From an uncultured Dongia sp. (GTDB lineage Bacteria; Pseudomonadota; Alphaproteobacteria; Dongiales; Dongiaceae): a DNA stretch of 43,620 bases. Of this stretch, positions 34,462-41,404 are shown in pieces. Within the stretch, counting starts at the first letter, position 1. Each line of letters starts with the position of its first letter. Both the position numbers and the translations under genes were made by a program. The notes under the pieces were generated by a model. That model had not been told where the DNA came from. It did no database searches and saw only the letters and a list, made by a program, of their open reading frames with translations. The stretch lies in the NCBI RefSeq assembly GCF_936916975.1, contig NZ_CAKZGO010000026.1, forward strand, positions 1 to 43,620. The letters run 5' to 3'.

Positions 34462-35670
34462 CTACCCCAGTTTCCCTTTCACGAGATCGGGTATCCGCGT
34501 TGCCGGCGGCGTGTTGCGGCTGCGTTGGATGCGCGGGACTCCGTCGATGACGACCATGCCGACGCCGGGCAGATCACCAAGCTGGACCGAATCCAGCAGA
34601 TCCTTGCCGGCGGAATGCTGTGCCTTATCGAGGAAGACGAAATCGGCAGACATGCCGGCCTGAATGAGGCCCGCATCAAGCTTACGCATGCGGGTGGTGT
34701 TGCCGGTGGCAAAGCAGAAGGCGATCTCCGCCGGGATGTCGCCCAAGGATGAGAGCATCGAGACCATGCGCAGGATACCGAGTGGCTGCACGCCGGAACC
34801 GGCAGGCGCATCGGTGCCGAGGATGACACGCTCCAACTGGCCGAGTTCCTTCGCCGTGCGTAGCGTATAGAGGGCGGCACGTTCATTGCCGTTGTGGACG
34901 ATTTCAAGCCCGCGCTTGCAGCCCTCGCAGATGCAGCGGATCTGGCTGTCCGGCAGCGCGGTGTGGCCGCCATTGATGTGCCCCACGACATCGGCATCCA
35001 CTTCCAGCACCACATCCTTGTCGATGAGGCCTGAGCCGGGGATCGACGGACCGCCGGTATGGATGGTGCTCTGGATGCCGTATTTCCGCGCCCACTCGAC
35101 CATCTTATGGCCGTTGACGCCGTCCTTCACGCCACCCAACCCGATCTCGCCCAGCAACTTGACACCGGCCTTTGCTAGGTCGGCGAAATCTTCCTCCACC
35201 ATCCCCTGTTCGATGATCGGCGCACCGCCATGGACTTTCACGCCACCGGGGCGGAAGGCCGCATACATCCGCTGATGAAAGATCGCCATGGCTTTCAGGC
35301 CGACGATGTCCTTGGGGCGGCCGGGCATATGCACTTCGCCGGCCGAGATCATCGTGGTGACGCCGCCATGGAGTGAACTGTCGATCCAACCGATCTGGTT
35401 CTGACGCGGCGTCCAGTCGCCGGCCACCGGATGCACATGGCTGTCAATGAGGCCCGGCGCCAGCGCCGTCCCCTGAGCGTCGATGACGGTATCGGCACCC
35501 TCAAGATCGAGATCCTTGGCCTTGCCGACAGCAATGATCCTGCCGTTTTCGACCAGCACGGAATCGCCCGCCAGGATCGGGTTCTGCATATCGCCGCTGA
35601 GGATCAGGCCGATATTGCGGATCGCCAGCTTCGTTGCGCCGCCGGCTGCGGCGGGTGCGTCATGGGCCAT
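34462..35670 (-). CDS. amidohydrolase, enamidase-like
   Basis: This 402-residue metal-dependent amidohydrolase carries the HxH motif (His78, His80 in LIDSHVHP), a possible carboxylated Lys or Glu ligand around Lys171-Glu175, His204 (IHTGG), His231 and Asp287 (LGTDAPAG). Enamidase of Eubacterium barkeri, of this superfamily, opens the ring of tetrahydro-6-oxonicotinate to 2-formylglutarate and ammonia, the step after Hnr. Position next to the Hnr-like operon makes this the best reading. Imidazolonepropionase or another cyclic amidase are alternatives. It converges with marR (10 bases apart) and has its own promoter region with AGAGGG before the ATG. I see no copy of the shared palindrome in front of it. 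Confidence 0.85.
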   Translation of the reverse strand: MAHDAPAAAGGATKLAIRNIGLILSGDMQNPILAGDSVLVENGRIIAVGKAKDLDLEGADTVIDAQGTALAPGLIDSHVHPVAGDWTPRQNQIGWIDSSLHGGVTTMISAGEVHMPGRPKDIVGLKAMAIFHQRMYAAFRPGGVKVHGGAPIIEQGMVEEDFADLAKAGVKLLGEIGLGGVKDGVNGHKMVEWARKYGIQSTIHTGGPSIPGSGLIDKDVVLEVDADVVGHINGGHTALPDSQIRCICEGCKRGLEIVHNGNERAALYTLRTAKELGQLERVILGTDAPAGSGVQPLGILRMVSMLSSLGDIPAEIAFCFATGNTTRMRKLDAGLIQAGMSADFVFLDKAQHSAGKDLLDSVQLGDLPGVGMVVIDGVPRIQRSRNTPPATRIPDLVKGKLG

Positions 35671-35788
35671 GGAAATTCCCTCTCAAACCTCGGAAACGAC
35701 TGGTTTATTCGGCCCAGATGTTAGTGCAGCCGCCGCCCGAACGCCAAGCCAAACTGCGTGCGTTCCCCTTTGACGCGCGGTATTCTTT

Positions 35789-35812
35789 CGATATATACGG
35801 ATGGCTATAACG
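35789..35812 (+). promoter_or_regulatory. ModE-like operator upstream of modA
   Basis: A 24-base dyad begins CGATATAT and ends CTATAACG. Length and ends match the known E. coli modA operator pattern (CGTTATAT to CATAACG). It lies 19 bases before the modA ATG, where binding of molybdate-loaded ModE would block transcription. No modE gene is in the window. The 161-base amidohydrolase-modA gap holds no other site I can name. Confidence 0.6.
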
Positions 35813-35831
35813 ATGCCTATGGAGATTTCCG

Positions 35832-36608
35832 ATGACGACTTTCTTCACCCGCCGCGCCTTGCTCATCGCCTTTGTCGCCCTCGCCACATTTGCCGCCAAC
35901 TCAACGGCGAGGGCCGAGGGCGTGCTGGTTGCGGTCGCTGCGAATTTTGCTGACGCGGCTCAGGATCTGGCGGCGCTTTATGAAAAATCTTCCGGCATCC
36001 AGGTTGCCGTCACCACGGGGTCGACTGGCAAGCTCTATGCCCAGATCAAGGAGGGCGCACCCTTCCAGATCCTGCTGTCGGCCGATGCCAAAACGCCGGC
36101 CAAACTTGAGGATGAACAAGCCGCCGTTAAAGGTTCGCGCTTTACCTACGCGATCGGCAAGCTGGCCCTGTGGAGCGCCGATGCGAAACGTGTGGGCGCC
36201 GATGGCCGCACCGCGCTCCAGGCCGACGACTTCCAGCATCTTGCCATCGCCAATCCGGGCCTTGCCCCCTACGGCGTCGCGGCACGCGAGACCTTGCAGA
36301 GTCTGAAGCTCTGGGACAAGCTGTCGCCCAAGATCGTCATGGGCGAGAATATCGGACAGGCGCATAGCATGGTTGCGACCGGCAATGCCGAGCTGGGCTT
36401 CGTCGCTCTTTCCGCCGTTCTCAACCCAAAGAAGCCGTCGGAGGGGTCGCATTGGGTCGTGCCGCAGGACATGTTCAAGCCGATCCGCCAGGACGCGATC
36501 CTGCTCAATGCCGGCAGCGGCAATGCGGCTGCGACAGCTTTCCTCGATTTCCTGAAATCTCCGGAGGCACATGCCGTCATCGAGACCTATGGCTACGGGG
36601 TGGAGTAA
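35832..36608 (+). CDS. modA: molybdate ABC transporter substrate-binding protein ModA
   Basis: This 258-residue periplasmic molybdate-binding protein has a signal peptide ending near Ala28 (ANSTARA). The mature protein opens with the ModA pattern VAVAANFADAAQDLAALYEK, followed by TTGSTGKLYAQIKEGAPFQILLSAD, containing the serines and backbone that bind the oxyanion. GGAG stands 7 bases before the ATG. It is the first gene of modABC, under a ModE-like site. Molybdate is needed for the neighbouring hydroxylase. Confidence 0.96.
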   Translation: MTTFFTRRALLIAFVALATFAANSTARAEGVLVAVAANFADAAQDLAALYEKSSGIQVAVTTGSTGKLYAQIKEGAPFQILLSADAKTPAKLEDEQAAVKGSRFTYAIGKLALWSADAKRVGADGRTALQADDFQHLAIANPGLAPYGVAARETLQSLKLWDKLSPKIVMGENIGQAHSMVATGNAELGFVALSAVLNPKKPSEGSHWVVPQDMFKPIRQDAILLNAGSGNAAATAFLDFLKSPEAHAVIETYGYGVE

Positions 36609-36635
36609 GAAAGATCATGGCGGATCCCGATTGAG

Positions 36636-37313
36636 ATGACGCTGCCCGATCTTGATCCGCTTTGGCTTACCCTGCGCCTTGCCGGGCTGGTGACGCTCAT
36701 CCTGCTGATCGTCGGCACGCCGCTGGCATGGTGGCTGGCGACGACAAGGTGGCGGATCAAATCCGTCGCGGAAGCCATCACCGCCTTGCCGCTGGTCCTG
36801 CCACCGACCGTGCTCGGTTTCTATTTCCTGGTGTTCCTCAGCCCGAATTCGACCCTGGGCGGCCTATGGTTCAGCGCCACCGGTACGACGCTCACCTTCT
36901 CGTTCGTCGGACTGGTGTTCTGCTCGGTGATATACTCCCTACCCTTCACCGTGCAGCCGCTGCAGGCGACCTTCGAGACTCTCGGCCGCGGCTTCTGGGA
37001 GACGGCAGCAACGCTCCGCGCCAGTCCGCTGGACGCGTTCCTCACCGTCATCTCTCCCCTGGCCGCGCGCGGCTATCTCACGGCGATCGTGCTGACCTTC
37101 GCCCATACGATCGGCGAATTCGGCGTCGTGCTGATGGTCGGCGGCAACATCCCGGGGCAGACCAAGGTCATCTCGATCGCCATCTACGAGCATGTCGAAA
37201 CGATCCGCTATGCCGAAGCGCATCTGCTTTCGGCGGGACTCCTTGCCTTCTCCTTCCTGGTCCTGCTGTTCGTCTATGTCATGAACCGGCGTTTCCCAAT
37301 CCATGTCGGTTGA
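36636..37313 (+). CDS. modB: molybdate ABC transporter permease ModB
   Basis: This 225-residue inner-membrane permease has about five to six spans, with the ModB motifs ALPLVLPPTVLGFYFL and FAHTIGEFGVVLMVGGNIPGQTK. It starts 27 bases after modA and overlaps modC by 11 bases. The stretch between modA and modB has no apparent terminator. Confidence 0.95.
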   Translation: MTLPDLDPLWLTLRLAGLVTLILLIVGTPLAWWLATTRWRIKSVAEAITALPLVLPPTVLGFYFLVFLSPNSTLGGLWFSATGTTLTFSFVGLVFCSVIYSLPFTVQPLQATFETLGRGFWETAATLRASPLDAFLTVISPLAARGYLTAIVLTFAHTIGEFGVVLMVGGNIPGQTKVISIAIYEHVETIRYAEAHLLSAGLLAFSFLVLLFVYVMNRRFPIHVG

Positions 37314-38421
37314 CGGCATGAGCGAGCTCTCCTTCGACCTCAGCATCGCATTCGGCGATTTCTCGCTGGCGGTCGCCGAGCGTCTGCCGCTGCAGGGGAT
37401 CACCGCGCTGTTCGGGCCCAGCGGTTGCGGCAAGAGCACCCTGCTGCGTATCCTCGCCGGTCTGGAGCGTCGGGCTGTGGGTCACATCATGCTCGCCGGC
37501 GAAACCTGGCAAGACGGTGAGATTTCAATACCGACCTATCGGCGCGGAATCGGCTACGTGTTCCAGGATGCGCGCCTGTTTCCGCATCTCGATGTCGCCA
37601 GCAATCTCCGCTATGCCGAGAAGCGGTCGCAGGGCATGAGCAGTGCCATCCATTTCGACCAGGTGGTGGTGGCGCTTGACCTCGGCGATCTTCTGCGGCG
37701 CAGCGCACCGTCATTGTCGGGCGGCGAGCGGCAGCGTGTCGCCATCGGCCGGACGCTGCTGACGCGACCACGCCTGCTGTTGATGGACGAGCCATTGGCC
37801 TCGCTCGATTTCAAGCGCAAGGGCGAGATCCTGCCCTATATCGAACGCCTGCCGGATGCCTTTGGCGTGCCGATCATCTATGTCACCCACGATATCGAGG
37901 AAGTGGCGCGGCTCGCCGATCGCATGATCGTGCTGCAGAACGGACGTGTCGTCGTGACGGGCGATGTCGAGAGCGTGCTGGCGCGCCTCGACCTGCCTGG
38001 CGGCAACGAGCAATTCGAAGCGGGGGCGGCCCTCACCGCCCATGTTCTGAGGCATGATCCACATTACCGGCTGAGTCAGCTCGACCTTCACGGCCAGACG
38101 ATCATGGTACCGCAGATCGATGCTGCCATCGGCAGCAGTCTGCGCCTGCGCATTCGTGCCCGCGACGTCGCCATCGCGACCGAACGACCGAGCGCCATCA
38201 GCGTGCGAAATATCCTTTCGGTCCACATCCTGGAGATCATGGCGACGCTGGATTCGCCCCATGCCGACATCCTGCTCGATATCGGCGGCTCGACCCTGCG
38301 AGCCCGCATCACCCGGCAATCGGTCGACGAGTTGCAGCTCGCCCCCGGCCACGCGGTCTTTGCCGTGGTGAAATCGGTGTCCTTCAACGCACCGGGATTC
38401 GGCGCGCGCCAATTGCCCTAG
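37303..38421 (+). CDS. modC: molybdate ABC transporter ATP-binding protein ModC
   Basis: This 372-residue ATPase has Walker A GPSGCGKST (residues 38-46), signature LSGGERQRVAIGRTLL and Walker B LLLMDEPLASLD. A C-terminal molybdate-sensing TOBE/Mop region (about residues 295-365) includes RARDVAIAT and RITRQSVDELQLAPGHAVFAVVKSV. The start may be ATG 37303 or 37318. Its stop overlaps the stop of the AhpD-like gene on the other strand by 4 bases. Confidence 0.95.
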   Translation: MSVDGMSELSFDLSIAFGDFSLAVAERLPLQGITALFGPSGCGKSTLLRILAGLERRAVGHIMLAGETWQDGEISIPTYRRGIGYVFQDARLFPHLDVASNLRYAEKRSQGMSSAIHFDQVVVALDLGDLLRRSAPSLSGGERQRVAIGRTLLTRPRLLLMDEPLASLDFKRKGEILPYIERLPDAFGVPIIYVTHDIEEVARLADRMIVLQNGRVVVTGDVESVLARLDLPGGNEQFEAGAALTAHVLRHDPHYRLSQLDLHGQTIMVPQIDAAIGSSLRLRIRARDVAIATERPSAISVRNILSVHILEIMATLDSPHADILLDIGGSTLRARITRQSVDELQLAPGHAVFAVVKSVSFNAPGFGARQLP

Positions 38422-38828
38422 GACTTGACCTCGAATTCAGGGTCGAGGGGAATCTGCATCGCCGTCACCAAGTGATTGGTCTGGGCAGCAAGGCCGATGA
38501 TCGCCATCAGTTCGGCATGCTGCGAATCGGTCATGCCTTTGGCGCGGGCTGCTGCCGTATGCGAATGCACGCAGTAGGAACAGCTATTGGCCGTCGAGAC
38601 GGCGATGTAGATCAGCTCCTTGGTGAGCGGGTCGATTTCGCCGGGTGTCACCATCACCGCCTTGATCTGAGCCCATGTGCGTTTCAGCAGATCGGGACTA
38701 CCGGCGAGGCCGCGCCAGATGTTGTTGATGAAATCAGATTTGCGCGTGGTGCGGATGTCGTCGAAGACCTCCTTCACGGCGGGATTCTTTTCGGCCTCGG
38801 CAATGCTCGGTAGTTTCACGGTCGCCAT
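38418..38828 (-). CDS. carboxymuconolactone decarboxylase / AhpD-like protein
   Basis: This 136-residue member of the CMD/AhpD family has the redox motif CSYC with a following histidine (Cys83, Cys86, His90), placing it in the AhpD-like peroxidase-associated group and not with the true decarboxylase. The reaction is unknown, possibly thiol-dependent peroxide handling. It is the last gene of the minus-strand sugar-type ABC operon, 15 bases after the ATPase, and converges with modC. The link to carbohydrate uptake is only by position. Confidence 0.85.
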   Translation of the reverse strand: MATVKLPSIAEAEKNPAVKEVFDDIRTTRKSDFINNIWRGLAGSPDLLKRTWAQIKAVMVTPGEIDPLTKELIYIAVSTANSCSYCVHSHTAAARAKGMTDSQHAELMAIIGLAAQTNHLVTAMQIPLDPEFEVKS

Positions 38829-38843
38829 GGCGTGGATCCTTTG

Positions 38844-40343
38844 TCAGTGAACGGCGGCATACATGATCTTTTCCTCAGTCGCGTCGGTCGGGGAGAATTC
38901 CTCGACGATGCGGCCCTGGCGGCAAACCAGGATGCGGTCGGACAGATTCATGATTTCGGGCAGATAGGATGAGATGACCACGACCGCCAGGCCTTCATCG
39001 GCGAGGCGGTTGATGAGCTGGTGGATTTCGGCGATGGCACCCACATCAACGCCACGGGTCGGCTCATCGAAGATGATGATGCGCGGCTTCTGCACCAACC
39101 CCTTGCCGATCACGACCTTCTGCTGATTGCCGCCGGAAAGCTCGACCACGCGGGCGTTTTCGTTGATGGCGCGGATATTGAGCGTGCCCTTCCATTCTGC
39201 CGCCAGCGTGTGCATCTCGCGCAAAGAGATATAGTTGTGCTTCTCACGGCCGGACGCCAGCAGGCCGGAAAACAGATTCTCGGCGATCGACATGGTCTCG
39301 AAGAAGCCTTCGGCCTTGCGGTCTTCGGTCACGTAGACGATGCCGTCCTTGACCGCTTCACGCGGTACGACATAGCGAACTGGTTTGCCGTCAAGCTGGA
39401 TTTCGCCGCCGCGCAGGAAGTCGCGCTTGTAGATGCCGGAGACGATCTTGAAGGTCTCGGTGCGGCCGGAACCGATGAGGCCGAAGACGCCGGTGATCTG
39501 ACCTTCGAACACCGAGAAGGAATTGTTGCGCACCACGGCGCCCATGGAGATGTCCTCGACCGACAGGACCTTGGTTCCGGCCTTGCGCAGGGTCGCTGCC
39601 GCGCGATGCTTGCCATAGAGCTCGTCGGAGAGGGCACGGCCAACCATGGCGCGAACGACCTTCTCGCGGTTGAAATCCTGAGCATCGCCGGTGATGACAT
39701 GCTCCCCGTCGCGCATGATGGTGATGCGGTCGGCATGGGCCAACGCCTCTTCCAGTGCATGGCTGATGAAGACAATGGAAACGCCGCGGGTTTTCAAGCG
39801 CTGCATCAGTGCGAAGAAATGACGCTTCTCTTCCGGGGTCAGGGTGGCTGTCGGCTCGTCGAAAATGATGACTTCCGCATTGTGATGGACCGCGCGGGCG
39901 ATCTCGACCATCTGCCGCTTGGCGGCGCCCAGCGTTTCCACCACCGCTGTCGGATCGACCGGGAAGTTCAGCGATTGCAGGAATTGCTGGGCGGAGATGT
40001 AGATACCACGGAGCCTGTTGAGGAATTTCTCCTCGCCCAGATAGAGATTCTGCGCCACTGTCATCGACGGCACCAGGCTGGTTTCCTGGAACACCATGGC
40101 GATGCCGTCCTGCAACGCCTCGTTGGGCGTCTTGAAAGCCACTTCCTTGCCGCGATAGAGCATGCGGCCGCTGGTGGCCTCAACCACGCCTGCCATGATC
40201 TTGGTCAGCGTGGATTTGCCAGCACCGTTCTCGCCGAGCAGCGCATGAATCTCACCGGGGCGGAGATCGAAGTCGATCTCGCGCACCGCCGGGACACCGC
40301 GATAAGCTTTGGTGATCTTCTGCATTTCGATGATCGGGGTCAT
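38844..40343 (-). CDS. ribose/galactose-type ABC transporter ATP-binding protein (two ABC domains)
   Basis: This 499-residue duplicated ATPase is of the RbsA/MglA/XylG class. The first domain has Walker A GENGAGKST (about 37-45) and Walker B VIIFDEPTATL. The second has the class-typical degenerate P-loop GLIGSGRTETF and Walker B RIIIFDEPTRGVDVG, with LSGGNQQKVVIGKGL as signature. It starts with an ATGA overlap on the SMP-30 gene. With the fused permease it forms an importer for a sugar, cyclitol or lactone-like compound. The binding protein is not in the window. Confidence 0.93.
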   Translation of the reverse strand: MTPIIEMQKITKAYRGVPAVREIDFDLRPGEIHALLGENGAGKSTLTKIMAGVVEATSGRMLYRGKEVAFKTPNEALQDGIAMVFQETSLVPSMTVAQNLYLGEEKFLNRLRGIYISAQQFLQSLNFPVDPTAVVETLGAAKRQMVEIARAVHHNAEVIIFDEPTATLTPEEKRHFFALMQRLKTRGVSIVFISHALEEALAHADRITIMRDGEHVITGDAQDFNREKVVRAMVGRALSDELYGKHRAAATLRKAGTKVLSVEDISMGAVVRNNSFSVFEGQITGVFGLIGSGRTETFKIVSGIYKRDFLRGGEIQLDGKPVRYVVPREAVKDGIVYVTEDRKAEGFFETMSIAENLFSGLLASGREKHNYISLREMHTLAAEWKGTLNIRAINENARVVELSGGNQQKVVIGKGLVQKPRIIIFDEPTRGVDVGAIAEIHQLINRLADEGLAVVVISSYLPEIMNLSDRILVCRQGRIVEEFSPTDATEEKIMYAAVH

Positions 40344-41404
40344 TGTGATGCCTCCCCCGCGGAATGATCGACATCAAGGATGACATCACCGCCCTTCGAG
40401 CCGACCAGCAGGGAATTGCCGATCTCGACCACGCTGGTGACACCATGGCGATGGCCATTGGCGCGGCTGTGATAGCTGGTCACTGGGCGGAAACTGCTGT
40501 CCAAGCGCGCCACCAATCCATAGGAGCGACTGGGCGACCACGGCTTGTGAATGCCCATGGTCTTGATGCCGCCGCATTGCAAGGGTTCGAGGAAGCTCGT
40601 GCCCGAGGAGAGGCTGGGTGCGATCCAATAGGGCCGTGGCACCGATTGCATCATGTCAGCGAGATAGGCCGGTTCCTGGAGGACGAACTCCACCAGACGG
40701 TTGCGCGGCGCAAACAGGCTGAGCCAGGCGCCACCATCAGCCGCGGGAGATATGCGCGCCGGGTAGCCTGGCAGCTTTTCCAGGAGTCGTGTCGGCGCAG
40801 CGCCGTCGAGCGGCACGCGCAGCAGGCGATGCTGCCAGCTTTCGGTCACCAGCAGTGCCTGTCCATCGGTCGCCAGCATGATGCCTTGCGGGAAAGCGAG
40901 GCCGCTGGTCAGCACCTTGGATTGGCCGCGCGTGAGATCGATCTGCCAGACCGAGCCCAAGGCGTTGCCGTTCATGAGATCCATCACCCAATCGCCGGCC
41001 TTATGCGCGCTGGAGCCGTTGCAGAGATAAAGCATATTGTCTTGGCCGAAACACAAGGCGGTCAGGCAGCGAACACCGTCGGGCAGCGTGATCTCGTTTT
41101 CACCGACCAGCAGACGGCCATTGTCCAGGGCGATGGCAGGCAGGCCATCCGGTGCCAATGCGACAGCCGAGATGATCGCGTCGAAGCTGGCAAGGACCGT
41201 CGAACCGGTTGCGTTCAACTGGTGCAAATCAGCACCGGACGAGAACAAAACCCGGCCACCCGCCGTGCAGAGATTGTCCGGCGCCGCAATCTCCAGCTGC
41301 GCCGGCGCTTCGTCCAATACGAGATTGGGGCGGAAGGCGCCGTCGAGCGGCGGAATCGTCACGGCCTTGCCGCGGAAGAGGTCGAGGATGGGATCGAAGA
41401 TCAT
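40340..41404 (-). CDS. SMP-30/strictosidine-synthase-like beta-propeller protein
   Basis: This 354-residue protein has repeated blades of the six-bladed propeller class (for example LTALCFGQDNMLYLCNGSS, SGLAFPQGIMLATDGQALLVTESWQHRLLRVPLDG and GYPARISPAADGGAWLSLF). This resembles the strictosidine-synthase-like half of the preceding fused gene, so the two look like paralogues. No signal peptide is visible. Members include lactonases and related hydrolases, and the reaction here is unknown. It starts at 41404, overlapping the fused gene as ATGA, and overlaps the ATPase gene by 4 bases. Confidence 0.85.
   Translation of the reverse strand: MIFDPILDLFRGKAVTIPPLDGAFRPNLVLDEAPAQLEIAAPDNLCTAGGRVLFSSGADLHQLNATGSTVLASFDAIISAVALAPDGLPAIALDNGRLLVGENEITLPDGVRCLTALCFGQDNMLYLCNGSSAHKAGDWVMDLMNGNALGSVWQIDLTRGQSKVLTSGLAFPQGIMLATDGQALLVTESWQHRLLRVPLDGAAPTRLLEKLPGYPARISPAADGGAWLSLFAPRNRLVEFVLQEPAYLADMMQSVPRPYWIAPSLSSGTSFLEPLQCGGIKTMGIHKPWSPSRSYGLVARLDSSFRPVTSYHSRANGHRHGVTSVVEIGNSLLVGSKGGDVILDVDHSAGEASQ

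Noticed and set aside
38418-38828. True 4-carboxymuconolactone decarboxylase (pcaC)
   Set aside because: The CxxC plus His motif points to the AhpD-like branch and no protocatechuate pathway genes are present.
39021-40367. 448-codon open frame on the plus strand
   Set aside because: It is antisense to the duplicated ABC ATPase, which has all expected motifs. The frame shows no recognisable domain.
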